Below are positions 25,711 through 34,292 of a stretch of 42,478 nucleotides of DNA, one piece after another. Source of the stretch: Candidatus Saccharimonadota bacterium (GTDB lineage Bacteria > Patescibacteriota > Saccharimonadia > Saccharimonadales > Saccharimonadaceae); the NCBI GenBank assembly GCA_017514675.1, contig JAFWIY010000007.1, positions 1 through 42,478 of the forward strand, written 5' to 3'. Every line of letters starts with the position of its first letter. Position 1 is the stretch's first letter. The position numbers were made by a program, and so were the translations under genes. The notes under the pieces were generated by a model. It had not been told where the DNA came from, searched no databases, and worked only from the letters and a program-made list of their open reading frames with translations.

Positions 25711-26331
25711 ATTATTGGGGTAGTTCTCTGCTCGGCAACGTGCTCTGTGCCTTAATTCGTATTTTATTTCATTTCGGAAAAATACGAGGAGCGCAGAATA
25801 CACTTGCCTTATTTTTGAATGGGGGATACCACTCCACTCCGGAACAATGCCGGGATGAATATTAGTGGTACCTCTATACCAGAGCAGAAACTCCTTCAGC
25901 GGCATCCCGACTTCGGGCACCAGAAAGGCAAATCCGCCATGCAGGATAAAGGATTCTTCCGGCAGTACGCCCTCAAACCCTTCTTCGGCATAGACTACGC
26001 CGTAGTCACCATAGATAGAGATAAGATCGGCGATGTCATTGCCATATATAGCAGCCGATTCATCGTTGTGCATCATCTCGTCCATGATATGCCTGGGATG
26101 CATGGTTGGCTCATAGATGTCGTTAAACATATTATTCGCCAACCTGATAGAACGGAACCCGTTTATATGTCCATACAGGCGTACGACCGGCTCCGTCAAT
26201 GCCTTGTTGATAGGAGTCTCTGGTTCAGACAGGACTCTTCTGCTATTGTACACCTCCTTTGCGGGCGCGCTCCAAGCTTCATAGTCCCTCCAGTTCCCAC
26301 CAATTTTTAACGTACTTTCTCTCTTTTTCAT
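25699..26331 (-). CDS. conserved-looking protein of unknown function
   Basis: 210 aa from ATG 26331, chosen for the AGGGAGG site just upstream; an in-frame ATG at 26358 has none. No signal peptide or membrane helix. Repeated aromatic and acidic segments (NNMFNDIYEPTMHPRHIMDEMMHNDESAAIYGND; DYGVVYAEEGFEGVLPEESFILHGGFAFLVPEVG) give it the look of a soluble globular protein. No motif was recognised. Like the 22948 gene it has a strong separate promoter and its own terminator, and its codon use is GC-richer than that of neighbours. Confidence 0.72.
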   Translation of the reverse strand: MKKRESTLKIGGNWRDYEAWSAPAKEVYNSRRVLSEPETPINKALTEPVVRLYGHINGFRSIRLANNMFNDIYEPTMHPRHIMDEMMHNDESAAIYGNDIADLISIYGDYGVVYAEEGFEGVLPEESFILHGGFAFLVPEVGMPLKEFLLWYRGTTNIHPGIVPEWSGIPHSKIRQVYSALLVFFRNEIKYELRHRARCRAENYPNNSPS

Positions 26332-26376
26332 ACAAACCTCCCTTATATGCAAAATCAAAAACTACCCTCTACCCTA

Positions 26377-26405
26377 ATAATATCATACTAATGCTTAAAT
26401 GTCAA
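26377..26405 (-). promoter_or_regulatory. promoter of the 25699-26331 gene
   Basis: TTGACA, 17-bp spacer, TATTAT on the minus strand, placed just after the gatB stop codon. Confidence 0.8.
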
Positions 26406-26419
26406 GTTTTAATAAGCGG

Positions 26420-27931
26420 TTAGGCTAATTTCTGGCGCAGGATTTCCTGTACAGCGGAAGGGTTGGCCTTGCCTTTAGACTCTTTCATCACCTGACCGAC
26501 TAGGAAGCCAATTACCTTTTCTTCCCCGGCCCGATAATCATCTTGGGCTTTCTGAGTTTCCGGCTTTTTTAGCACCGCATCTACTATTGCTTCCAAAGCA
26601 CCGAGGTCATTTTCCTGAATTAAACCAAGCTCTTTTGCAATAGCCTTGGCTCCCCGCCCCTTCATTTGCGGGTCAAATAGCTTGAGGAATACTTCCTTAG
26701 TCGCAGTAGAGCTCAGCTCTTTTTTCTCGTTCATTTCCGCCAATTCGCTCAAATCTTCCGCGCTCGGCAAATCATTCAAATACTCCGCCGACTTTTGTTC
26801 GGCTAGCAGCACGGATGTGAATAAGTTAGAGATAAGCGCCAAAACGACCTTCCTCGACCCCGCTCGCTCGGGCCCGTCGTCACGGGCCTCGCTCGCTTCG
26901 CTCGCCTCGTGAGGCTCGCGGGGCACGGTCTCGGAAGGTTCATTTTCGGCGCTTAACTCGTTTAATTTTTCCATCAGCGTTGGATAGTCCAGCAAAATTT
27001 CCAAAATCTCTGGCTTAATCATGCCGCCGAATTTCACGCGGTAATCGGCTGGCATTAGTGGCAGCTTGGCTGCTTCCGTTTCAATAAACTCATCCGACAA
27101 ATTCAGCGGCGGCAAATCCGGCTCTGGCATATAGCGGTAATCCTTGGCTTCCTCTTTTGAGCGCTGCGAGGTAGATTTGCCCGCATCGTCGCTCCAGCCG
27201 CGAGTTTCCTGCACAATCTTTTCTCCCGCATCTAAAAGCTTGATTTGCCGCGCAATCTCGTACTCCACCGCTCGCTCTACCGATCTAAACGAATTCAAAT
27301 TTTTCGTTTCGGTTCGTGTGCCAAGCTTCTTGCTGCCCTCCGGCGCTAGCGACACGTTGATATCAAATCTCATATTACCATTGTAAAGATCACCATACGA
27401 CACGCCCGAAAAAGTCATCAGTCGCCAGAGCTCCTTGCAATAATCATGCGCATCTTTCGCGCTATGAATATCCGGTTGCGACACTATCTCAATTAGTGGC
27501 GTATCTACGCGGTTTAAATCTACCAAAGAATAATCCGCAAAATGGGTCAGTTTCCCAGCATCACCTTCTAGATGTGCATGCTCAATCCGCACCCTAGAAC
27601 CATTTGGCAATTCCACGTACCCCTCGCCGATAATCGGCTGATAAAACTGCGTAATCTGATACCCCTTCGGCGAATCTGGATAAAAATAATGTTTGCGGTC
27701 AAAGCGCGAAAAATTATTAATCTTGCAATTCATCGCTCGCCCTGCCCGAATAGCTAGCTTTACCGCCTCGCCGTTTAGCCGCGGTAGCATCCCCGGCAAC
27801 GCATAATCTACCGGCGACACGCAAGCGTTTGGCTCTTTGCCGCGCGCGTCATTATCTACTTCGGAAAATAGCTTAGTCTTGGTGGCTAGCTGTACGTGGC
27901 ACTCAATACCAATAGTCGGAATATATTTCAT
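26420..27931 (-). CDS. gatB: Asp-tRNA(Asn)/Glu-tRNA(Gln) amidotransferase subunit B
   Basis: 503 aa. Binds mischarged tRNA and activates its carboxyl group so that the GatA ammonia can amidate it. Family motifs: IGIECHVQLATKTKLFSE, DYALPGMLPRLN, RKHYFYPDSPKGYQITQ, HLEGDAGKL, NRVDTPLIEIVS, and the YqeY-like C-terminal tail ending KGKANPSAVQEILRQKL. Residues about 333-359 (ETVPREPHEASEASEAR and onward) are encoded by the GC-rich palindromic element and are foreign to the family; they lie between the cradle domain and the helical domain. Start overlaps the previous gene by 4 nt. Confidence 0.95.
   Translation of the reverse strand: MKYIPTIGIECHVQLATKTKLFSEVDNDARGKEPNACVSPVDYALPGMLPRLNGEAVKLAIRAGRAMNCKINNFSRFDRKHYFYPDSPKGYQITQFYQPIIGEGYVELPNGSRVRIEHAHLEGDAGKLTHFADYSLVDLNRVDTPLIEIVSQPDIHSAKDAHDYCKELWRLMTFSGVSYGDLYNGNMRFDINVSLAPEGSKKLGTRTETKNLNSFRSVERAVEYEIARQIKLLDAGEKIVQETRGWSDDAGKSTSQRSKEEAKDYRYMPEPDLPPLNLSDEFIETEAAKLPLMPADYRVKFGGMIKPEILEILLDYPTLMEKLNELSAENEPSETVPREPHEASEASEARDDGPERAGSRKVVLALISNLFTSVLLAEQKSAEYLNDLPSAEDLSELAEMNEKKELSSTATKEVFLKLFDPQMKGRGAKAIAKELGLIQENDLGALEAIVDAVLKKPETQKAQDDYRAGEEKVIGFLVGQVMKESKGKANPSAVQEILRQKLA
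26854..26933. repeat. in-frame GC-rich palindromic element, copy in gatB
   Basis: 80-bp core, 77/80 identical to the copy in gatA (29009-29088), same orientation and same reading frame. Internal stems on the minus strand: CCCCGC/GCGGGG (outer), GCCTC/GAGGC and GGCCCGT/ACGGGCC with a 4-base loop. Flanking ACCTTCC / GGAAGGT extends the inverted ends. Confidence 0.88.
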
Positions 27932-28347
27932 ATCGCCCCCAAATCTTTCAGCGCCTGCCGGTAAATTGCCAGCGCATTAGATGCTTGTTTGTAACTAATC
28001 TCAAAATCCGCTTCGTGCGCGATGGCGTTGCGAAGTTTATGTGCGCGCCATACGCCGTTAATATCGCTAAATCTTCCGCCAGACTTTTTTAGTCTTTCGC
28101 CCATAGTTTTGCCGGGTAGCCCCATCTCGTTCATGGCTTTATCTAGTAGCTTATCTGCATTGATTATAGCTACCGTATAAGTCGCCGGAGTTTCTTTCTT
28201 TAAGCGATTTTCAATCTCTAAAAACCTAGTTTGATAAGCCTCCACATTAAAATGATAGCCGCGCTTGCCAGTGAGAAGTATCGCTACAAATACTAATACT
28301 GCGACAATCAAAATTGCCAAAATAAAAGTTACTACACCGCCATCCAT
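27928..28347 (-). CDS. membrane-anchored protein with HEPN-like R-x4-H motif, in the gat operon
   Basis: 139 aa. N-terminal membrane helix (about 5-27), then a cytosolic helical domain of about 105 aa. Near the end is KLRNAIAHEADFEISYKQASNALAIYRQAL: an R-N-x3-H pattern inside a helix, as in HEPN domains, where R and H form the RNase site. The whole C-terminal domain is helical and of HEPN size. Function unknown. It is translationally coupled on both sides: TAATG with gatA upstream and ATGA with gatB downstream, so it is made together with the amidotransferase. Confidence 0.72.
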   Translation of the reverse strand: MDGGVVTFILAILIVAVLVFVAILLTGKRGYHFNVEAYQTRFLEIENRLKKETPATYTVAIINADKLLDKAMNEMGLPGKTMGERLKKSGGRFSDINGVWRAHKLRNAIAHEADFEISYKQASNALAIYRQALKDLGAI

Positions 28348-29804
28348 TAATTAAGCTCCTTTGCAAAGTTTATTAAGTTTTTGTCGCTGCGGCGTGGACC
28401 AACTAGCTGCAGGCCAATCGGTAGTCCGCTCTTAGTCTCACCGACCGGTATCGCAAGACCAGGTAGTCCAGCCAGATTCACTGATACACTCATCAAATCC
28501 TCTAAATACATCGCCACCGGGTCGTTCACCTTCTCGCCCAGCTTAAAAGCCGGGCTTGGCGAAACCGGGGTCAAAATAAAGTCAACCTGCTCAAACGCTT
28601 TATTATATTCCTCAATAATGAGAGTTCTTGCCTTCGCTGCCTTCAAGAAATACGCATCATAAAACCCGCTAGACAGCACGAAGTTCCCGATCATAATCCG
28701 GCGCTTATTCTCGGGCATAAAGCCTTCACTCCGAGTATTATTATATAAATCATCCAAACTGCTAGATTTTTCCGAACGAAAACCATAGCGCACGCCATCG
28801 TGTCGCGAAAGGTTGGAAGCTACTTCGGCCGGCTGCAAGATATAATATGCCGCGAGCGCCGATTTTAGTACTGGCATCTCCAGCTCTACAATCTCGTGGC
28901 CCTTCTCTTTCAGTGTTTCGCACTTCTTTTTCAGCGCCTCGCGAATTTCCGCATCCACGACCTCATTGTCGAAGTCTTTGATGATGCCAATACGACAATT
29001 CTTCCCTCTCGACCTCGCTCGCTCGGGCCCGTCGTTACGGGCCTCGCTCGCTTCGCTCGCCTCGTGAGGCTCGCGGGACACGGTCTCGAATGAAGAATTG
29101 CTCGTATTATAAAAATCATCCAAAGTCGTCATATCTTTCGGATCTTTACCCGAAGCAATAGACATGATGAGATCCATATCTTCTGGAGTTTTAGTAAAGA
29201 ATCCTACACAATCTAGTGAGGAAGCCATCGCCACTACACCGTAGCGCGACACCGTGCCGTAAGTGGGCTTAAAACCATACACGCCATTAAACGATGCTGG
29301 CTGGCGAATTGATCCACCAGTGTCTGAGCCGGTCGCGAATTCCACGATATCTAGCGCCACCGCCACCGCCGAGCCACCAGAGGATCCACCGGCCACCCGC
29401 TCGCGATCAAATGCATTCAAAGTCGGCCCATAGTAAGAGTTTTCGGTAGAAGACCCATGTGCAAAAGCATCTAGGTTGGTCCGCCCAATCATAATCGCGC
29501 CCTCGGCCTCCAAAAGCTCTACCGATGTCGCTGTGACTGGCGATTTAAATCCTTCCAAAATATGTGCCGAAGCCGTGGTCTCGCCGCACGGACTCAAAAA
29601 ATTATCCTTCAGAGCATACGGCACGCCGGCCAGTCGCCCGACCTTCTCGCCGCGCGCTATTTTAGCATCAATTTCCCGCGCCCGCGCCAGAGCCCCTTCC
29701 TCGTTCAAAAAAGTAAATATATTATAATCAGCAAAATGTTTGGTCTTAGCCAAAGCATCTTTTACCAATCTCTCCGCCGTGACTTTAGAATTTGCAATTT
29801 TCAT
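28347..29804 (-). CDS. gatA: Asp-tRNA(Asn)/Glu-tRNA(Gln) amidotransferase subunit A
   Basis: 485 aa amidase-signature enzyme that frees ammonia from glutamine. The Ser-cisSer-Lys triad is visible: Lys in VPYALKDNF, Ser in GGSSGGSAVAVA, Ser in FATGSDTGGSIRQPASF. C-terminal FILTPVSPSPAFKLGEK and GLPIGLQLVGP are present. Residues about 239-265 come from the GC-rich palindromic element; they sit in the surface loop that normally joins the DST-type segment to RIGI, a place where insertion should be tolerated. Start overlaps gatC by 4 nt. Confidence 0.96.
   Translation of the reverse strand: MKIANSKVTAERLVKDALAKTKHFADYNIFTFLNEEGALARAREIDAKIARGEKVGRLAGVPYALKDNFLSPCGETTASAHILEGFKSPVTATSVELLEAEGAIMIGRTNLDAFAHGSSTENSYYGPTLNAFDRERVAGGSSGGSAVAVALDIVEFATGSDTGGSIRQPASFNGVYGFKPTYGTVSRYGVVAMASSLDCVGFFTKTPEDMDLIMSIASGKDPKDMTTLDDFYNTSNSSFETVSREPHEASEASEARNDGPERARSRGKNCRIGIIKDFDNEVVDAEIREALKKKCETLKEKGHEIVELEMPVLKSALAAYYILQPAEVASNLSRHDGVRYGFRSEKSSSLDDLYNNTRSEGFMPENKRRIMIGNFVLSSGFYDAYFLKAAKARTLIIEEYNKAFEQVDFILTPVSPSPAFKLGEKVNDPVAMYLEDLMSVSVNLAGLPGLAIPVGETKSGLPIGLQLVGPRRSDKNLINFAKELN
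29009..29088. repeat. in-frame GC-rich palindromic element, copy in gatA
   Basis: Second copy of the 80-bp element. The three differences from the gatB copy are all transitions and all change the encoded amino acid (P to S, D to N, G to R). Peptide in the gene frame: ETVSREPHEASEASEARNDG, then PERARSR. No stop codon. Confidence 0.88.
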
Positions 29805-30088
29805 AGGACTTTCGGCACCTTTATTTGATTATCTTTTTCTTCTTTCGTGAGAGCCAGTAACTCATCTCTTCCAGCCTCCTGTTCTTTAATCTCATCATCG
29901 CGCCAGACATTTTCCATCTCAAACACTTGATAAGTTGGCTCTACGCCTTCAACATCCAGCTCATCAAGTTGCGAAATATACTTCACGATATTACCAAGAT
30001 CCTTCTGAAGTGCCGTAATCTCCGCCTCGCTCAGCGAAAAATCCGACAACTCAGCCAAATGCAAAATATCCTCGCGTTTTATTTCCAT
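29801..30088 (-). CDS. gatC: Asp-tRNA(Asn)/Glu-tRNA(Gln) amidotransferase subunit C
   Basis: 95 aa. Wraps GatA and GatB and stabilises the complex. Recognised by MEIKREDILHLAELSDFSLSEAEITALQKDLGNIVKYISQLDELDVEGVEPTYQVFEMENVWRDDEI, the standard GatC pattern. First gene of the operon, leaderless. Confidence 0.93.
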   Translation of the reverse strand: MEIKREDILHLAELSDFSLSEAEITALQKDLGNIVKYISQLDELDVEGVEPTYQVFEMENVWRDDEIKEQEAGRDELLALTKEEKDNQIKVPKVL

Positions 30089-30094
30089 ATTATA

Positions 30095-30100
30095 ATTATA
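30095..30100 (-). promoter_or_regulatory. leaderless promoter of the gat operon
   Basis: TATAAT 6 bp before the gatC ATG. A second TATAAT directly abuts the ATG (30089-30094). Confidence 0.65.
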
Positions 30101-30103
30101 TCA

Positions 30104-31744
30104 CTATTTTACGTTTCTAAAGAGAATTTTCTTGATAAATCTTAGCACCGGCCCAGCTTCTTTGATTTCCAAAAAATAACTCGCCAGAAGATATGAAACA
30201 ACTGTCACACTTGTAATTAAAAGAAACTTCGGTACTGTATGTACTAATGAAACATCTGTCACTCTTAGCGGCACGAATTTAGTCATAGAAAACGCCACGC
30301 ATCCGGCCACCGCAGTCGCAATCGCCATCCTTGCCATCCCCCGCCAAAACGATTTGTCTAGAATCTGCCCACGCGAGCGTCGTTGCAAAATCAAAAGTAG
30401 CACAATAATCTCTACCACCGCGCCAATTGATTGCGCTAGACCCAGCCCATCCACGCCCCAGCCTAGCAGATAAAATCCTACGGACAGCCCAATCGTTAGC
30501 CCCACCGCCAGGATAGACACCAGAAACGGCGTCTTGGTGTCTTGATAAGCATAAAACCCGCGCGAAGCAATATGGAAAATAGACCGCGCAAAAATCGCAA
30601 TCGTGAGCGCCGCTAGAATTGACACAATTGTCTTATTGCTATCGTTATTACCAATGTTAGAAATAAAACTCACCACATACCCGCGCGCAAAAAACGTAAG
30701 CACCGTCACCGGCAGCGCAATCCAAATAATAGACCTTAGCGCCTGCCGGAAAGTTTCGTAAAACTCTCGTTTGTTGTCGCTACCAATCTGCTCAGTCATC
30801 TTTGGGAAGAAGGCAGTGGAAATCGCCACCCCGATTAAGTTAATTGGCATCTGGTGCAAAGCCGTAGCTTGGTTGAATGTCCTCACTGCGCCAGCGCCCA
30901 TTCTAGAAGACAAGTTTGTATTCACGATACCGTTTATGTAGTCAATTCCCTGATCCATAGACCTCGCCGGTAAAAGCTTCAAAATTGAACGAAACCCTTG
31001 ATTGCGCCAATAAATCTTAAACTCATAATCCATCCCTAACCCAAACAACCCAATTAGCGCCACAATCAGCTGCATTACCGCACCCAGTATCACGCCGAGC
31101 GCCACGCCCATAATCCCGCCCTCAAACAGCTGCACGCCAAACAAATTAATCCCCCCAGTAAACCAAGTAATCCCAATAATAATCCCCACATTATAAATCG
31201 CCGGCGCAAACGAATAGAAAATAAACCGCCCCACCGCCTGCTGAATAGAAGTCAGCACCGTGGCAATACTAAATAGAAACGGATTAATCGCGATTACGCG
31301 GGTCATATTAATCGCCAGTACCATCCCGGACTCATCTAGGCCGGGGCTGACAATATAGCGAATCAAAGGGTCCGCAAAAATCATAATCAGCACGCTAGTC
31401 ACCAAAGTCACGACCGCAAGTAAGTTTATCAGACTAGAAGATAGTTCCCACGCCGACTTCTTATTCCCGGTTGCTAGCCGCTGATTAAATACTGGAATAA
31501 ACGACACGGCGAGAGCCCCAGATGTCAAAATAAAAAACATAAAATCCGGAATCGTAAACGCTGCCGTATAAGCATCAATCCCAGTCGGGTAAGTGCCAAG
31601 ATAATAAGAGTTTAAGAGCCGGTCACGAAACAGCCCAAGCAGCGCCGATATCAGCGTGGAACTCGCCAGTACAATCGCCGCCGACTTCACCGACAGCTTC
31701 ATATTAGCCAACTGCACTACCGACTTAAACCTAAACTTTCGCAT
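30104..31744 (-). CDS. murJ: lipid II flippase MurJ (MviN family)
   Basis: 546 aa polytopic membrane protein that turns the peptidoglycan precursor lipid II to the outside. Many hydrophobic helices cover the whole length; conserved parts include STLISALLGLFRDRLL near the N-terminus, AYTAAFTIPDFMFFILTSGALAVSFIPVF, and GRFIFYSFAPAIYNVGIIIG. A basic N-terminus points inwards. Own leaderless promoter, divergent from the surface gene at 31885. Confidence 0.93.
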   Translation of the reverse strand: MRKFRFKSVVQLANMKLSVKSAAIVLASSTLISALLGLFRDRLLNSYYLGTYPTGIDAYTAAFTIPDFMFFILTSGALAVSFIPVFNQRLATGNKKSAWELSSSLINLLAVVTLVTSVLIMIFADPLIRYIVSPGLDESGMVLAINMTRVIAINPFLFSIATVLTSIQQAVGRFIFYSFAPAIYNVGIIIGITWFTGGINLFGVQLFEGGIMGVALGVILGAVMQLIVALIGLFGLGMDYEFKIYWRNQGFRSILKLLPARSMDQGIDYINGIVNTNLSSRMGAGAVRTFNQATALHQMPINLIGVAISTAFFPKMTEQIGSDNKREFYETFRQALRSIIWIALPVTVLTFFARGYVVSFISNIGNNDSNKTIVSILAALTIAIFARSIFHIASRGFYAYQDTKTPFLVSILAVGLTIGLSVGFYLLGWGVDGLGLAQSIGAVVEIIVLLLILQRRSRGQILDKSFWRGMARMAIATAVAGCVAFSMTKFVPLRVTDVSLVHTVPKFLLITSVTVVSYLLASYFLEIKEAGPVLRFIKKILFRNVK

Positions 31745-31751
31745 ATATTAT

Positions 31752-31757
31752 ATTATA
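31752..31757 (-). promoter_or_regulatory. leaderless promoter of murJ
   Basis: TATAAT, 7 bp before the ATG. An overlapping second TATAAT (31747-31752) is closer. Confidence 0.55.
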
Positions 31758-31781
31758 CACAAAAATCATCGAAAAAACATA

Positions 31782-31810
31782 TTGACTTTTTAAAACACAA
31801 GCATTATAAT
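31782..31810 (+). promoter_or_regulatory. promoter of surface protein gene 31885
   Basis: TTGACT, 17-bp spacer, TATAAT. No homopolymer in the spacer, unlike the other two surface genes. The leader of about 70 nt ends in the shared AAAGGTCATACA motif (31869-31880). Confidence 0.8.
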
Positions 31811-31868
31811 AGGTGTAGAGTAAGAGTTATACAAACACAAAACACCAATATCAATACTTTAAACATAT

Positions 31869-31880
31869 AAAGGTCATACA
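31869..31880 (+). promoter_or_regulatory. shared surface-gene leader motif, second copy
   Basis: AAAGGTCATACA, ending 4 nt before the ATG at 31885, exactly the spacing seen at 19419. An ATATCAAT sequence also precedes it in both leaders. Confidence 0.7.
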
Positions 31881-31884
31881 AAAA

Positions 31885-33933
31885 ATGTTCTCACACAAAC
31901 ATTATTTACGTTTTGCAAGATTTGTCTGTACTATAACTCTTCTTTTTGCAATTTCTTCTATCGCTAATATATTTAATACAGCTAATACCTCAGCTGCTAC
32001 TTATGAGGCTTCTATCTCTACTTCTGGTAGTGTTACTCTTGATGTATCTCCAGCTGGTAACGGTGCTAGTGTGACCACCGATACTCTAAACATTATCTCC
32101 ACCTGCCCAGAAGGCTATGAAGTATTGATCCAAGGCCCAGCCGATACTACACTCTACAAAGATGGTAACAAATCTAATACAGCCGCCACCAAGAAGATTA
32201 ACGCTTCTGCTGGCACTAAAGACACTCCTAGAGGCATTATGGGTATAGACACTACTTCTGGTACTTCTAACATCAATACATGGGGCTATAGTATTGGTGA
32301 CCCAGCTACTGGAAACACCTTCACTCCCGCTACCATTCACTCTACTTCCTTTATTGGTCTAAATAACAGTCTTACTTCACTTTATACCAAAAACTCTGGT
32401 ACTACAGCTACTGGCGACAATCTCCCAGTCTACTACGGCGTAAGTGTAGATACTAGCATAGAAACTGGCTCTTATACCATGGCAGAAACTACTGCCGGAG
32501 CAAACGACAACAAGATCGTCTATTCTCTAGTCACTAATCCTAATTGTATGACCTACCAAGTCGCCTTTAATCCTACTTCTACGGCTGGTGGTACTACCGT
32601 TTCTGGTACTGGCACCATGGCCAACCAACGTATCACAGAGGGTATTGCTACACCACTTACTACCAACGCTTTCACTGCTCCAGAGGGTTATACTTTTGTT
32701 GGCTGGAATACCAAACAAGATGGTACTGGTACTTCCTATACTAATACTCAGAGCGTAACTAATCTTACTACAGCTGGTAACACTATTACACTTTATGCAC
32801 AATGGAAGCCAGATTGTCCTGCTAATACGATTTGCTATAATGACAACGGCGCTAACTCACCCACCACTATGAGTAATCAGACTGTAGATCCAGGTGCTAC
32901 TGAAGTTACCCTTTGGGCTTCTAACTTTAAGAGGCCTGATTATGGCTTTGCAGGCTGGAGCACTATCAGTGATCTCTCCTGGGTGGGATCGTGTTCTGGT
33001 GATGCTCTCCACGGCATAGACTGCCTACTCCCACAAGGTGGCTTGTATGGTCCAAATGAGACAGTGGTATTGGCGAACGATGAGTTTGGCGATATGAGTG
33101 GCGGAGTTACCTTATACGCAATTTGGGTGCCGGTAGTAAAAGGTAGTAATAATAACGAACTAACCTTTCAAACTGCTAATCTACTAACTACCACCCTAAA
33201 TAATGGCTACACCTTATCAGCAATGCCCACCAACTATATTACTGCCCTAAGAGACGAGCGCGATAATCAGGTTTATGCCATAGCTAAACTTGCCGATGGT
33301 AAATATTGGATGATAGAAAACTTGAGGCTTGGTGGGGGCATTACACTAAATGCTGCCAATACTCATAATCCGGTTATTACGACCCTTACCGAAAGCACGA
33401 ACTGGTGTATTGATGTCGATGCGAACTGTATCAACCGGCCTTATGTGAGCAACTCTACTTTTAGTACCGATGAGGGAGCCTACTTGCACGGAGCTTATTA
33501 TAATTGGTATTCTGCTACCGCGGGCAATGGTACTTATGAAACAGAAAATTTATATGATGACGTAGTAGCTGGAGACATTTGTCCGTATGCCTGGCACCTC
33601 CCGACGGCTGAAGGCTCCGCTATTAATGAATTTGGAGCACTCGATATAGTCCTAGGCGGAACAGGAGATTATCAGACTACGGCAGAGGCCTCTAACCGGT
33701 GGCGTAGATTCCCGGTCAACTTTGTGTATTCTGGACATTGGTACTATGACGACGCTCACGATATTAATTTCTTCGGGGAGTATTGGTCTTCATCGCCGGC
33801 CAATAATGAAGTAGCCTCATCATTCTTCATTGGCAGTTACCATGGTGATTATGATGATGAGCAGGGTACAATCGTGATGGAAGCCGCCCCCAAAGAATTG
33901 GGATTATCGGTTCGATGCATTCTGGGCGTTTAG
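31885..33933 (+). CDS. secreted surface protein with InlB-like repeats and FISUMP domain
   Basis: 682 aa. Signal peptide about 1-38 (ends NTSAA). A Thr/Ser-rich region is followed by Listeria-Bacteroides (InlB B) repeats at about 215-310 and 320-420: GYTFVGWNTKQDGTGTSYTN ... ITLYAQW, and YGFAGWSTISD ... VTLYAIW. The C-terminal 230 aa form a Fibrobacter succinogenes major paralogous (FISUMP) domain: AIAKLADGKYWMIENLRLGG, CPYAWHLPTAEG, GEYWSSSPANN, GLSVRCILGV. No sorting signal is present, so attachment must be by another route. The first 420 residues use many ACT/GCT/TCT codons, the C-terminal part a more even mix, suggesting a mosaic gene. Confidence 0.87.
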   Translation: MFSHKHYLRFARFVCTITLLFAISSIANIFNTANTSAATYEASISTSGSVTLDVSPAGNGASVTTDTLNIISTCPEGYEVLIQGPADTTLYKDGNKSNTAATKKINASAGTKDTPRGIMGIDTTSGTSNINTWGYSIGDPATGNTFTPATIHSTSFIGLNNSLTSLYTKNSGTTATGDNLPVYYGVSVDTSIETGSYTMAETTAGANDNKIVYSLVTNPNCMTYQVAFNPTSTAGGTTVSGTGTMANQRITEGIATPLTTNAFTAPEGYTFVGWNTKQDGTGTSYTNTQSVTNLTTAGNTITLYAQWKPDCPANTICYNDNGANSPTTMSNQTVDPGATEVTLWASNFKRPDYGFAGWSTISDLSWVGSCSGDALHGIDCLLPQGGLYGPNETVVLANDEFGDMSGGVTLYAIWVPVVKGSNNNELTFQTANLLTTTLNNGYTLSAMPTNYITALRDERDNQVYAIAKLADGKYWMIENLRLGGGITLNAANTHNPVITTLTESTNWCIDVDANCINRPYVSNSTFSTDEGAYLHGAYYNWYSATAGNGTYETENLYDDVVAGDICPYAWHLPTAEGSAINEFGALDIVLGGTGDYQTTAEASNRWRRFPVNFVYSGHWYYDDAHDINFFGEYWSSSPANNEVASSFFIGSYHGDYDDEQGTIVMEAAPKELGLSVRCILGV

Positions 33934-33951
33934 GCTCGAATTTATTGAAAA

Positions 33952-34122
33952 GACTCCGTAGACCACAATCAGGGTAGTCGCGGTTACTACTGGTCTAGTT
34001 CGGTGAACAATAGCAGCAGCTACTTTCTGTACTTCCTCAGTGGCAGCGTCAACCCGGGTGACAACCTCAGCTACTACAACAAGTACGCCGGCTTTAGCGT
34101 TCGGTGTTTAGTGGGTAGTTAG
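33952..34122 (+). pseudogene. orphan FISUMP C-terminus directly behind the surface gene
   Basis: 57 codons including the stop, in the same frame as the upstream gene but after its stop and a second stop (TGA at 33946). It encodes the last part of a FISUMP domain: GYYWSSSVNNSSSYFLYFLS and then KYAGFSVRCLVGS, matching YWSSSPANN...GLSVRCILGV of the intact gene in pattern but not in the segment between. No start codon or ribosome site. It looks like a leftover or silent alternative 3' end. Confidence 0.75.
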
Positions 34123-34292
34123 GTTAGTTTTCTTCAGAGCCCTGTTGCCACCTTTGGGATCGCTTAAGTGAATTCAAGGGGAAAAATTTCACGGATGCAG
34201 TTGACAATCCCGCCTATCCCGCCACAAAAAGAAACTCCGGAGTAGAAGACTAGCAACTTTCGGGAGTTTCTATTGAGCATGATTATACTACT
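34123..34292. other. intergenic stretch with one terminator-like hairpin
   Basis: No ORF is supported. It contains an inverted repeat at 34230-34271 (described separately). Nothing else was recognised. Confidence 0.5.
34230..34271 (-). terminator. terminator of the CdiA-like nuclease gene
   Basis: Minus-strand stem AGAAACTCC / GGAGTTTCT with a 24-base loop, followed by TTTT. The large loop makes it a weaker call. Confidence 0.5.

Noticed and set aside
33760-34122. A diversity-generating retroelement with the orphan segment as template for the adjacent gene
   Set aside because: The two segments differ at many non-A positions and no reverse transcriptase or accessory gene is present; only the cassette or relic reading is kept.
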